From: Paracoccus lichenicola
GTDB taxonomy: Bacteria > Pseudomonadota > Alphaproteobacteria > Rhodobacterales > Rhodobacteraceae
Reading direction: 5' to 3'
DNA length: 64,000 bases
Assembly: GCF_009708075.1 (NCBI RefSeq)
Contig: NZ_WMBT01000008.1
Location: 99,234-163,233 of the forward strand
In this document: positions 27,076 through 35,026 of the stretch, piece after piece
Position numbering within the stretch: the stretch's first letter is position 1
How the letters are laid out: each line of letters begins with the position of its first letter
Notes under the pieces: model-generated
Seen by the model: the letters and a program-made list of their open reading frames with translations, nothing else
Told to the model about the DNA's origin: nothing
The model's database searches: none
Translations under genes and position numbers: made by a program

Positions 27076-28068
27076 ATGTCCTTGCGCAGGGCCGAGGCCG
27101 TTCTGGCCCGTTTCGGCCTCGACCGCTACATGCTGCTGCTGGTGCTGACCGTGGCGGGGGCCACCGTGCTGCCCGCGCGCGGCGATGCGGCGGCGGTCCT
27201 GTCGCACCTGACCCATTGGGTCGTGGCGCTGCTGTTCTTCCTGTATGGCGCCAAGCTGACCACGGCGACGATCCTGGCGGGGCTGACGAACTGGCGGCTG
27301 CAACTGGCGGTGCTGGCGCTGACCTTCGTGCTGTTCCCGGTCCTGGCGCTGGCGCTGAAGCCCGTGTCGATGCTGTGGCTGCCCGCCGCCGTGGGCGTGG
27401 GGTTCCTGTATATCGGCTGCATGCCATCCACCGTGCAAAGCTCGATCGCGTTCACCGCCGTGTCGGGGGGGAACGTGGCGGGGGCGGTCTGCGCGGCCTC
27501 GATGTCCAACCTGATCGGAGTGGTGCTGTCGCCCTTGCTGTTCGCGTGGCTGATCCCGCAGGGGTCGGGATACGGCATCGACCCTGGGGCCGTCTGGAAG
27601 ATCGTCCAGCAGATCCTGCTGCCCTTCGCCGGGGGCCAGCTGTGCCGCCCGCTGCTGGCGGGGCTGCTGAACCGATACCGGACGCCCACGATCATCGTGG
27701 ATCGGGGGTCGATCCTGCTGATCGTCTATGCGGCCTTTTCGGCGGGCGTGGTGAACGGCATCTGGCAGGTGATCGGGGCAGGCTCGCTGGCGATTCTTGT
27801 CGCGCTGTGCCTGGTCCTGCTGGCGGCGGTGATGGGGGGCGCGATGCTGGTGGGCCGCGCGGCGGGCCTGGACCGCGCCGACGGAGTGGCGGTCCTGTAT
27901 TGCGGATCGACGAAAAGCCTGGCGACCGGCCTGCCCATGGCGGGGATCCTGTTCGCGGGCCAGGACATCTCGCTGATCATCCTGCCCTTGATGCTGTTCC
28001 ACCTGTTGCAACTGGGCGCCTGCGCGATCATCGCGCAGCGCATGGCCCGGCGGCTGGACCTGCGCTGA
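27076..28068 (+). CDS. Bile-acid:sodium symporter-like membrane protein
   Basis: A 330-residue inner-membrane protein with about ten hydrophobic helices of the BASS/SBF-like family (YfeH-type). Typical elements are ALLFFLYGAKL near residue 56, GFLYIGCMPSTVQSS near 115 (helix-crossing region with conserved Ser/Thr) and YCGSTKSLATGLPMAGILF near 275. It lacks a signal peptide. Start at 27076 is preferred over upstream 27022 because the latter adds a basic, non-hydrophobic extension. It overlaps the asparaginase gene by 1 bp. Substrate unknown; these proteins may transport organic anions such as pantoate, keto acids or bile-acid-like molecules. Confidence 0.92.
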   Translation: MSLRRAEAVLARFGLDRYMLLLVLTVAGATVLPARGDAAAVLSHLTHWVVALLFFLYGAKLTTATILAGLTNWRLQLAVLALTFVLFPVLALALKPVSMLWLPAAVGVGFLYIGCMPSTVQSSIAFTAVSGGNVAGAVCAASMSNLIGVVLSPLLFAWLIPQGSGYGIDPGAVWKIVQQILLPFAGGQLCRPLLAGLLNRYRTPTIIVDRGSILLIVYAAFSAGVVNGIWQVIGAGSLAILVALCLVLLAAVMGGAMLVGRAAGLDRADGVAVLYCGSTKSLATGLPMAGILFAGQDISLIILPLMLFHLLQLGACAIIAQRMARRLDLR

Positions 28069-28973
28069 TGGTCCCGCTTGTCACGATCATCGCCACGGGC
28101 GGCACCATCGCCAGCCAGAAGAATGCCGCCGGATCCAGCACGCCCAGCCTGGACGGGCAGGCGCTGCTGGCCCGGCTTGGCGACCTGCCCCCGGTCAGGC
28201 TGAGACCGGTCGATCTGTTCGCGCGCGATTCATCCACCCTGACCCTGGCCGACATGCAGGCGGTCAGCGATGCCGCGGGCGCCGCGCTGGCGGGCGGGGC
28301 CGCGGGCGTCGTGGTCCTGCACGGCACCGACGCGATGGAGGAAACGGCGCTGCTGGTGTCCCTGAACCATCCCGGCGCGCCCGTGGTCCTGACCGGCGCG
28401 CAGTTCACCGACGACCATCCGCAGGCCGACGGTCCCGCGAACATGACGGCCGCCATCCGCGCGGTGCTGGAGGGCGGGGCAGGGGTCCGGCTGGCCTTCG
28501 GCGGGCGGCTGCTGCCGGCCTGGGGGCTGGTGAAGTTTGCCACCGACAGCGCTGACGCCTTTCGCTTGGCGGCGGATGCGGTCGCGCCCCGGCTGGCGCT
28601 GACCGCGCCGGTGGGCGGCGTCCGCGTGGATGTCGTCGCGGTCCATCCGGGTGGGGACGCCACGCATGTGGAGGCCAGCCTGGCCGCGGGCGCGCAGGGG
28701 ATCGTGCTGGCGGCGCTCGGGTCCGGGAACGCCACGCCGGCGATGGCCGATGCGGTGGCGCGGTGCCGCGCCAGGGGGGTGCCGGTGGTCGTGTCCAGCC
28801 GCGTGCCCTTGGGGCGGCTGGCCGCCAGCTATGGCGGCGGGGGCGGCGGGCATGACCTGGTGCGCGCGGGGGCGGTGCTGTCCGCCGTGCTGCGCCCGGG
28901 ACAGGCGCGGGTGCTGCTGGCCGCGCTGATCGCGGCGGGGCAGGGGGATCGGGCCGGGGAGGTGTTCGGGTAG
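28068..28973 (+). CDS. L-asparaginase family protein (type I/II)
   Basis: A 301-residue N-terminal amidohydrolase. The two catalytic threonines are in ATGGTIAS (about residue 12) and VLHGTDAMEETA (about 82), and VVLTGAQ follows; together they identify the bacterial asparaginase/glutaminase fold. At 301 residues it is shorter than E. coli AnsA/AnsB (338-348), but both domains are present. No signal peptide is visible, so it is cytoplasmic. The gene is coupled to the symporter-like gene by TGATG overlap. The stop TAG is part of a GTAGGG REP element. Confidence 0.92.
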   Translation: MVPLVTIIATGGTIASQKNAAGSSTPSLDGQALLARLGDLPPVRLRPVDLFARDSSTLTLADMQAVSDAAGAALAGGAAGVVVLHGTDAMEETALLVSLNHPGAPVVLTGAQFTDDHPQADGPANMTAAIRAVLEGGAGVRLAFGGRLLPAWGLVKFATDSADAFRLAADAVAPRLALTAPVGGVRVDVVAVHPGGDATHVEASLAAGAQGIVLAALGSGNATPAMADAVARCRARGVPVVVSSRVPLGRLAASYGGGGGGHDLVRAGAVLSAVLRPGQARVLLAALIAAGQGDRAGEVFG

Positions 28974-29004
28974 GGGGTGCGGTGCGTGCAAGCACGCACC
29001 CTAC
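28970..29004 (+). repeat. Single REP palindrome containing asparaginase stop codon
   Basis: GTAGGG at 28970-28975 supplies the TAG stop of the asparaginase gene. It is followed by a GGTGCGTGC/GCACGCACC palindrome and the CCCTAC end (28981-29004). It is the same REP type as the pairs at 24586 and 47062. The hairpin could also end transcription. Confidence 0.8.
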
Positions 29005-29034
29005 GCCACTGTTCGGATGTCATCCGTATCATGT

Positions 29035-29056
29035 GGCAAAGGCGATGGCCTTTGCC
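29035..29056 (-). repeat. Isolated hairpin of GC-rich repeat (copy E)
   Basis: The reverse complement reads GGCAAAGGCC ATC GCCTTTGCC split into stem and loop, matching the GGCGAAGGCC ATC GCCTTCGCC palindrome at 10629-10650 and 42460-42481. Both stem positions that differ change together (G-C to A-T), as expected of a conserved hairpin. Only the first hairpin of the 215-bp repeat is present here, on the opposite strand. Confidence 0.6.
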
Positions 29057-29156
29057 AATCAGACGACAGGGATTGCCCATTCTTTCATCATGCAGCCCTG
29101 TCGCCCCATCCCCGCCATTGCGCAGCCTGCCGCCCCCATGCCACCACACGGACAGC

Positions 29157-29744
29157 ATGTCCAAACGCCTTCTCATCGTCGTCGTCGAACCCGATCCCGA
29201 CCGCGCGCAGCCCATCGCCGACGGGCTGCGAGAGGCGGGCGACCACGACATCCGCATCATCGCCGAACAGTCGGGCCTGGCGCGCCAGGTGGCGGAGCTG
29301 CGCCCCGACGTGGTGCTGATCGACATCGCCAACCCGTCGCGCGACATCCTGGAGGAACTGGCGCTGGCCTCCGGTCCCGCCGAACGGCCCGTGGCGATGT
29401 TCGTGGACCGATCCGACGAGGGGATGACGCGGGCGGCGATCGAATCCGGGATCTCGGCCTATGTGGTGGACGGGCTGCGCCCCGAACGCATCAAGCCGAT
29501 CCTGGACGCGGCCATCGCGCGCTTTCACATGTTCCAGCAGATGCGCGCCGAACTGGCCGCCACCCGTGCCGCGCTGGAAGAACGCAAGATCATCGACCGC
29601 GCGAAAGCGGTGCTGATGAAGGCCCGCGGCATCGACGAGGAAGCGGCCTATGCCCTCTTGCGCAAGACCGCGATGGACGGCGGCAAGCGCGTGGCCGACA
29701 TCGCGCAGCAACTGGTCATGGCGGCGGGGCTTCTGGGCCGATGA
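29157..29744 (+). CDS. nasT: ANTAR-domain antiterminator
   Basis: A 195-residue regulator with an N-terminal receiver-like domain (residues 5-120; LIDIANPSRDILEELA) and a C-terminal ANTAR RNA-binding domain (about 128-190; KAVLMKARGIDEEAAYALL). In Paracoccus, NasT binds the nas leader RNA and prevents termination when nitrate or nitrite is present, while NasS holds it inactive otherwise. Start at 29157. It overlaps nasS by 4 bp (ATGA). Confidence 0.94.
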   Translation: MSKRLLIVVVEPDPDRAQPIADGLREAGDHDIRIIAEQSGLARQVAELRPDVVLIDIANPSRDILEELALASGPAERPVAMFVDRSDEGMTRAAIESGISAYVVDGLRPERIKPILDAAIARFHMFQQMRAELAATRAALEERKIIDRAKAVLMKARGIDEEAAYALLRKTAMDGGKRVADIAQQLVMAAGLLGR

Positions 29745-30919
29745 TCACGCTGCGCCTTGGCTATGTGCCCCTGATCGACGCCGCGCCCCTGATCGTCGCG
29801 CACGAGCTTGGCTTCGCGGCCGAGGAAGGGCTGGCCCTGGACCTGATCCGCCTTGGCGCTTGGGCGCAGGCGCGCGACATGCTGGGCGCGGGGCTGCTGG
29901 ATGCCGCGCACATGCTGGTGCCGATGCCGGTGGGCCAGGCGCTTGGCCTTGGTCCCGCGCTGCCCGCGATGGATCTGGTGATGATCCTGTCCCAGGGCGG
30001 GCAGGCGGTGGCCGTCAACCGCGACCTGGAAGGGCGGCTGCGCGACGCGGGCCACGACTTCGCCTTCGACGACGCCCGCGCCGCCGGGCTGGCCCTGCGC
30101 GGCGTGGTGACGGGACCGCTGCGGGTGGGGGTGCCGTTCCACCTGTCCACGCAATCCGAACTGGTGCGCCACTGGCTGGCCGCCTGCGGCTTTGCCCCGA
30201 CCGAACTGGACCTGATCACCGTGCCTCCGCCGATGATGACGGACGCGGTGGCGCGGGGCGAGGTCGATGCCTTCTGCGTGGGCGAGCCTTGGGCCAGCTT
30301 TGCCGTGGAACGCGGGCTGGCGGCGCTGCTGCTGCCCGGCACCGCCATCTGGGCCGCAGCGCCCGAAAAGGGGCTGGTGCTGCTGCGCGGCTTTACTGAC
30401 GCCCGCCCCACGGAAACCGGCGCGCTGATGCGCGCGGTCTGGCGCGCGGGCCGCTGGCTGGACGATCCCGACCATCGCGGCACGGCGGCGGAAATCCTGT
30501 CGCGGCCTGCCTATCTGAACCTGCCGCCGGAACTGGCCGAACGCGGGCTGACGGGGCGGCTGACGATCAGCGCGGGGGGCGACATCCGCCACGCGCCGGG
30601 CTTCATCGCCTTCAACGCGGGCGCGGCCTCCTTTCCCTGGAAAAGCCTGGCCGCGCTGTTCGCGCAACGCCTGGCCCTGCGCCACGGGCTGGACCCGCAG
30701 GACGCCATGGCCCGCGCGATGGCGCATTTCCGCACCGACCTGTATCGCCGGCACCTGCGCCCGGCGGGCGCGCCGCTGCCCGGTGCATCCCAGCGGGTCG
30801 AGGGTGCGCTGGCCGAGGATCGGTCCGTGGCGGCCGAACGCGGCGGGATGATTCTGCGCGCCGACGGATTTTTCGACGGCTTCACCTTCGATCCCGCCGC
30901 GCCCGCGTCCGCAAACTGA
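29741..30919 (+). CDS. nasS: NasS nitrate/nitrite sensor (NrtA-like, cytoplasmic)
   Basis: A 392-residue protein of the NrtA/CmpA nitrate-bicarbonate binding family (LRLGYVPLIDAAPLIVAHEL at the N-terminus, FHLSTQSELVRHWLAACGF near 142, and GEVDAFCVGEPW near 170). It has no signal peptide, in contrast to transporter receptors, and follows nasT with an ATGA overlap. That combination identifies NasS, which binds NasT and releases it on sensing nitrate or nitrite. The next transcription unit, nirB, starts after a 261-bp leader. Confidence 0.93.
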   Translation: MITLRLGYVPLIDAAPLIVAHELGFAAEEGLALDLIRLGAWAQARDMLGAGLLDAAHMLVPMPVGQALGLGPALPAMDLVMILSQGGQAVAVNRDLEGRLRDAGHDFAFDDARAAGLALRGVVTGPLRVGVPFHLSTQSELVRHWLAACGFAPTELDLITVPPPMMTDAVARGEVDAFCVGEPWASFAVERGLAALLLPGTAIWAAAPEKGLVLLRGFTDARPTETGALMRAVWRAGRWLDDPDHRGTAAEILSRPAYLNLPPELAERGLTGRLTISAGGDIRHAPGFIAFNAGAASFPWKSLAALFAQRLALRHGLDPQDAMARAMAHFRTDLYRRHLRPAGAPLPGASQRVEGALAEDRSVAAERGGMILRADGFFDGFTFDPAAPASAN

Positions 30920-31180
30920 CCAATCCCCAGGCAAACCGCGCAATCTTTTTGCGCGCGCCGTCTGAAACGGGGCCAGGGCGGCGCAGGCCGGTCCCGAAGG
31001 CTTGGTTTTCCGCCGCAAACCGTTAAATGTCTGTTCATGGCCCGGCGCAATGGCGCGCCACCGGTCCGGCTCGCAACGATGCGGCATTTCCCGAAAGCAT
31101 GACGGCGTCCCTGGCCCTTGGGCCACCCTGCCGCGCGCTTTCCGACAGCCACAGACACCCGTCTTGCCATCGGAGCATCC
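30920..31180 (+). promoter_or_regulatory. nas leader region, probable NasT target
   Basis: 261 bp without a gene between nasS and nirB. A hairpin CGCGCAA-loop-TTGCGCG is at 30937-30955, and a short TGGCCC-TT-GGGCCA hairpin at about 31112-31125. NasT/ANTAR proteins act on paired hexaloop hairpins followed by a terminator in such leaders. I could not assign the two hexaloops with confidence, so the region is called from position and pathway knowledge. Confidence 0.35.
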
Positions 31181-33625
31181 ATGTCCGCCATCCTCATCCC
31201 CAAGAAGAAGCTTGTCGTCATCGGCGCGGGCATGGCCTCGGGCCGGCTGCTGGAGCAGCTGTTCGAAGCCGCCCCCGACGCCTGGGACGTGACCCTGTTC
31301 AACACCGAGCCGCGCGGCAACTATAACCGTCTGATGCTGTCGCCGGTCCTGTCGGGCGAAAAGACATACCAGCAGATCGTCACCCATGACGAGGCCTGGT
31401 ACGGCGCCCACGGCGTCGATTGCCGCTTTGGCGAGCCGGTGGTCCGCATCGACCGCGAAAGGCGCATCGTCCACTCGAACAGCGGCGGCGTGCCTTATGA
31501 CGCGCTGGTGATCGCCACCGGATCCGCCCCCTTCATCATCCCGGTGCCCGGCAAGACCCTGCCCGGCGTCGTCACCTATCGCGACCTGGAAGACACGCAG
31601 GCGATGATGGACACGGGCGGCAAGGACGCCGTGGTGATCGGCGGCGGGTTGCTGGGGCTGGAGGCCGCGGCCGGCATGGCCGCCCGCGGCGCCCGCGTGA
31701 CCGTCATTCACCTGATGGGCCACCTGATGGAGCGCCAGCTGGATCCGGCGGCGGGATACCTGCTGCAGAAGGATCTGGAAAAGCGCGGCATCACCGTCCA
31801 TTGCAAGGGCGCGACCAAGGCGATCCTTGGGACCGACCGCGCCGAGGCCGTTCTGCTGGAGGACGGCACCGTCTATCCCGCCGACCTGGTCTGCATGGCC
31901 GTGGGCATCCGCCCCGAAACCCGGCTGGCCACCGACGCCCATCTGGAGGTCGAGCGCGGCATCGTCGTGGACGACGCGCTGCGCACCAGCGACCCGCACA
32001 TCTTCGCGCTTGGCGAATGCGTCGAACATCGCGGCCAGGTCTTCGGCCTTGTGGCGCCTCTTTACGACCAGGCCAAGGTGCTGGCGAAAACGCTGCTGGA
32101 TCAGCAGGCGGTCTTCGCCCCCGTCCAGACCGCGACCAAGCTGAAGGTGACGGGCTGCGACCTTTACAGCGCGGGCGATTTCGCCGACGCGCCGGGGCGC
32201 GAGGACATCGTGTTCCGCGACCCGGGGCGCGGCATCTACAAGCGGCTGGTGCTGGAAGACAACCGCATCATCGGCGTGGTGATGTATGGCGACACCGCCG
32301 ACGGGGCCTGGTTCTATGGCCTGATGAAGGACGGCACCGACATCGGGCCGATGCGCGACACGCTGATCTTCGGCCCGGCCTTCCAGGGGGGTGCCGCCCC
32401 GGACCCTATGGCGGCCGTTGCAGCCTTGCCGCCTGAGGCGGAAATCTGCGGCTGCAACGGCGTCTGCAAGGGCACCATCGTCAACGCCGTCCAGGGTGGC
32501 GCGGCCACGCTGGACGCGGTGCGGGCCTGCACCAAGGCCAGCGCCTCTTGCGGCACCTGCACCGGCCTGGTGCAGCAGGTCATGGCCCTGACCCTGGGCA
32601 TCACCGTGGCCGAGGCCCCTGCGGGCCTATGCAAATGCACCGACCACACGCACGAGGACGTGCGCCGGCTGATCCGGTCGATGGGGCTGAAGTCGATCCC
32701 CGCCGTGATGCAGGATCTGGGCTGGAAAACGGTGGGCGGCTGCCATTCCTGCCGCCCGGCGCTGAACTATTACCTGCTGGCGGAATGGCCGTTGGAGTAC
32801 CAGGACGACCGCCAGTCGCGCTTCGTCAACGAAAGGAACCACGCCAACATCCAGAAGGACGGCACCTATTCGGTGGTCCCGCGCATGTGGGGCGGCGTCA
32901 CCACGCCCGCCGAACTGCGCGCCATCGCGGACGCGGCCGAGAAATACAACGTCCCCATGGTCAAGGTCACGGGCGGCCAGCGCATCGACCTGCTGGGCGT
33001 CAAAAAGGAGGATCTGCCGCACATGTGGGCGGATCTGAACGACGCGGGCCTTGTTTCGGGCCATGCCTATTCCAAGGGGCTGCGGACCGTGAAGACCTGC
33101 GTGGGCAGCCAGTTCTGCCGCTTCGGTACGCAGGATTCGACGGGCCTCGGCATCCGGCTGGAAAAGCTGCTGTGGGGGTCCTGGACGCCGCACAAGGTCA
33201 AGCTGGGCGTGTCGGGATGCCCCCGCAACTGCGCCGAGGCCACCTGCAAGGACGTGGGCGTGGTCTGCGTGGACAGCGGCTATCAGATCAGCGTCGCCGG
33301 TGCCGCCGGGATGGAGCTGAAGGAAACCGAGGCCCTGGCCACCGCCGCCACCGAGGACGAGACGGTCGCCATCATCACCGCCTTTGTCCAGCTTTACCGC
33401 GAAGGCGCGCGATACCTGCACCGCCCCTACAAATGGGTGGCCAGGGTCGGTCTCGACTGGGTCAAGGACCAGATCGCCGACCCCGCCACCCGCGCCGCCC
33501 TGATCGAGCGGTTCGAGATCAGCCAGTCGGTCTATCGCCGCGACCCCTGGGCCGACCTTTCCACCCCATCCGAGACGCCCAAATGGGCGCCCCTTGCCGA
33601 CCTGACGCTGGAGGCCGCGGAATGA
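31181..33625 (+). CDS. nasB: Assimilatory nitrite reductase large subunit
   Basis: An 814-residue NAD(P)H-dependent nitrite reductase (NirB-type) that makes ammonia. FAD and NAD domains (residues 10-320, VVIGAGMASGRLLEQL and VVIGGGLLGLEAAAGMAA) are followed by a BFD-like [2Fe-2S] domain with CGCNGVCKG at about 424 and CGTCTG at about 456. The catalytic domain (about 550-790) has the siroheme/[4Fe-4S] ligands in TCVGSQFCRFG (about 642) and SGCPRNCAEA (about 682). The ATG at 31181 follows a 261-nt leader. The downstream nirD gene overlaps by ATGA. Confidence 0.95.
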   Translation: MSAILIPKKKLVVIGAGMASGRLLEQLFEAAPDAWDVTLFNTEPRGNYNRLMLSPVLSGEKTYQQIVTHDEAWYGAHGVDCRFGEPVVRIDRERRIVHSNSGGVPYDALVIATGSAPFIIPVPGKTLPGVVTYRDLEDTQAMMDTGGKDAVVIGGGLLGLEAAAGMAARGARVTVIHLMGHLMERQLDPAAGYLLQKDLEKRGITVHCKGATKAILGTDRAEAVLLEDGTVYPADLVCMAVGIRPETRLATDAHLEVERGIVVDDALRTSDPHIFALGECVEHRGQVFGLVAPLYDQAKVLAKTLLDQQAVFAPVQTATKLKVTGCDLYSAGDFADAPGREDIVFRDPGRGIYKRLVLEDNRIIGVVMYGDTADGAWFYGLMKDGTDIGPMRDTLIFGPAFQGGAAPDPMAAVAALPPEAEICGCNGVCKGTIVNAVQGGAATLDAVRACTKASASCGTCTGLVQQVMALTLGITVAEAPAGLCKCTDHTHEDVRRLIRSMGLKSIPAVMQDLGWKTVGGCHSCRPALNYYLLAEWPLEYQDDRQSRFVNERNHANIQKDGTYSVVPRMWGGVTTPAELRAIADAAEKYNVPMVKVTGGQRIDLLGVKKEDLPHMWADLNDAGLVSGHAYSKGLRTVKTCVGSQFCRFGTQDSTGLGIRLEKLLWGSWTPHKVKLGVSGCPRNCAEATCKDVGVVCVDSGYQISVAGAAGMELKETEALATAATEDETVAIITAFVQLYREGARYLHRPYKWVARVGLDWVKDQIADPATRAALIERFEISQSVYRRDPWADLSTPSETPKWAPLADLTLEAAE

Positions 33626-33957
33626 CCATCTTCGTTGACATCGGATCCCTGGACGACATCCCGCGCCAAGGCGCGCGCGTGGTCAGGACCGCGCAGGGCT
33701 GCGTCGCCGTGTTCCGCACCGCCGACGACCAGGTCTTCGCCCTGGAAGACCGCTGCCCGCACAAGGGCGGTCCCTTGTCCGAGGGCATCGTCCACGGCAC
33801 CTCGGTCACCTGCCCGCTGCACAACTGGGTCTTCGACATGAACTCGGGCGCCGCCCAGGGTGCCGACGAAGGCCAGGTGCGCACCTATGCCACCAAGGTC
33901 CAGCAGGGACGCATCCTCATCGACGCCACATTGATCCGCGCCAGCCGCGCCGCCTGA
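33622..33957 (+). CDS. nasG: Rieske-type nitrite reductase small subunit
   Basis: A 111-residue Rieske ferredoxin. The [2Fe-2S] ligands are intact: CPHKGGP (Cys-x-His) at about residue 44 and CPLHNW (Cys-x2-His) at about 63. Many NirD proteins, such as E. coli NirD, lack these ligands, so this one is the NasG type that passes electrons within the NirBD complex or to a partner reductase. It overlaps nasB by 4 bp and is 11 bp ahead of the FNT gene. Confidence 0.94.
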   Translation: MTIFVDIGSLDDIPRQGARVVRTAQGCVAVFRTADDQVFALEDRCPHKGGPLSEGIVHGTSVTCPLHNWVFDMNSGAAQGADEGQVRTYATKVQQGRILIDATLIRASRAA

Positions 33958-33968
33958 AAGGAACCACC

Positions 33969-34814
33969 ATGTCCTATGTCACCCCGGCGGATTTCGCCCG
34001 CAAGATGATCGACGCCGGCGAGGCGAAGGTCTTCATGTCCACCAAGGACACCCTGATCCGCGCCTACATGGCGGGCGCGATCCTGGCGCTGGCGGCGGCC
34101 TTCGCCGTCACCGTCACCGTCAACACCGGCAACCCCCTGATCGGCGCGCTGCTGTTTCCCGTGGGCTTCTGCATGCTCTATCTGCTGGGCTTCGACCTGC
34201 TGACCGGGGTGTTCACCCTGGTGCCGCTGGCGCTGATCGACAAGCGGCGCGGCGTCACCGTCCAGGGGATGCTGCGCAACTGGGGCCTGGTCTTCACGGG
34301 CAACTTCGCGGGGGCCTTCACCGTCGCGATCTTCATGGCGATCATCGTCACCTTCGGCTGGTCCGAGGCCCCGAACGCCGTGGGCGAGAAGATCGGCCAT
34401 ATCGGCGAGGGCCGGACGATCGGCTACGCCGCCCATGGCGCGGCGGGGATGCTGACGCTGTTCGTACGCGCGGTGATGTGCAACTGGATGGTGTCCACCG
34501 GGGTGGTGGCGGCGATGATGTCCACCAGCGTGTCGGGCAAGATCATGGCGATGTGGATGCCGATCCTGATCTTCTTCTACATGGGGTTCGAACATTCCAT
34601 CGTGAACATGTTCCTGTTCCCGGCGGGCCTGCTGCTGGGCGGCAACTTCACCATCGCCGACTACATGATCTGGAACGAGATCCCCACGGTGATCGGCAAC
34701 CTGGTCGGCGGGCTGACCTTCGTGGGCGCGATGATTTATGCCACGCACCACAAGACCTCGCCCGAACTGGACCGCGACCCGGCGCCCGCGCCGGCCGCCA
34801 TCCCGGCCGAATAG
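33969..34814 (+). CDS. nasH: Formate/nitrite transporter family channel
   Basis: A 281-residue FNT channel with six membrane helices. It shows the family signatures FPVGFCMLYLLGFDLLTGVF near residue 60 (broken helix with the DLLTG Omega loop) and MCNWMVSTGVVAAMM near 172. It is likely a nitrite importer, matching NasH of Paracoccus. AAAGGAAC at 33957-33964 precedes the ATG. A 199-bp gap with its own EcfG-type motif separates it from the next gene. Confidence 0.93.
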   Translation: MSYVTPADFARKMIDAGEAKVFMSTKDTLIRAYMAGAILALAAAFAVTVTVNTGNPLIGALLFPVGFCMLYLLGFDLLTGVFTLVPLALIDKRRGVTVQGMLRNWGLVFTGNFAGAFTVAIFMAIIVTFGWSEAPNAVGEKIGHIGEGRTIGYAAHGAAGMLTLFVRAVMCNWMVSTGVVAAMMSTSVSGKIMAMWMPILIFFYMGFEHSIVNMFLFPAGLLLGGNFTIADYMIWNEIPTVIGNLVGGLTFVGAMIYATHHKTSPELDRDPAPAPAAIPAE

Positions 34815-34865
34815 GCCGCTGCCCGCTGCGGGGAGATCCTCGCGGCGGGTTGATCCTTTCCGCAC

Positions 34866-34890
34866 GGAACGCTTCGGTCCTGCGGCGGTT
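34866..34890 (+). promoter_or_regulatory. EcfG-type promoter for YdeP-type gene
   Basis: GGAAC (34866-34870), 16 bp spacer, GGTT (34887-34890). It lies in the gap between the FNT gene and the YdeP-type gene. If used, it makes that gene independent of the nas operon and part of the stress set. Confidence 0.55.
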
Positions 34891-34924
34891 GTTCCTTGCC
34901 ACGCCCGCGCGCAAGGAACCCCCC

Positions 34925-35026
34925 ATGCAGCCGTCCGTCCGTCCGTCCCCTGATCCCGCGACCTTCCCCAAGACCCTTGCGCGCCGGGCGGCGACCACCG
35001 GCCGCGCCCCGGGATGTGCGACGTGA
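34925..35026 (+). other. Possible 33-codon upstream reading frame
   Basis: ATG at 34925 with AAGGA 8 nt upstream opens a 33-codon frame that ends at TGA 35024-35026, 13 bp inside the YdeP-type gene (start 35014). The main gene has no ribosome binding site of its own, so coupling through this frame is plausible. The AAGGA lies in the right arm of a perfect 9-bp inverted repeat GTTCCTTGC/GCAAGGAAC (34891-34899, 34911-34919). Confidence 0.35.
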
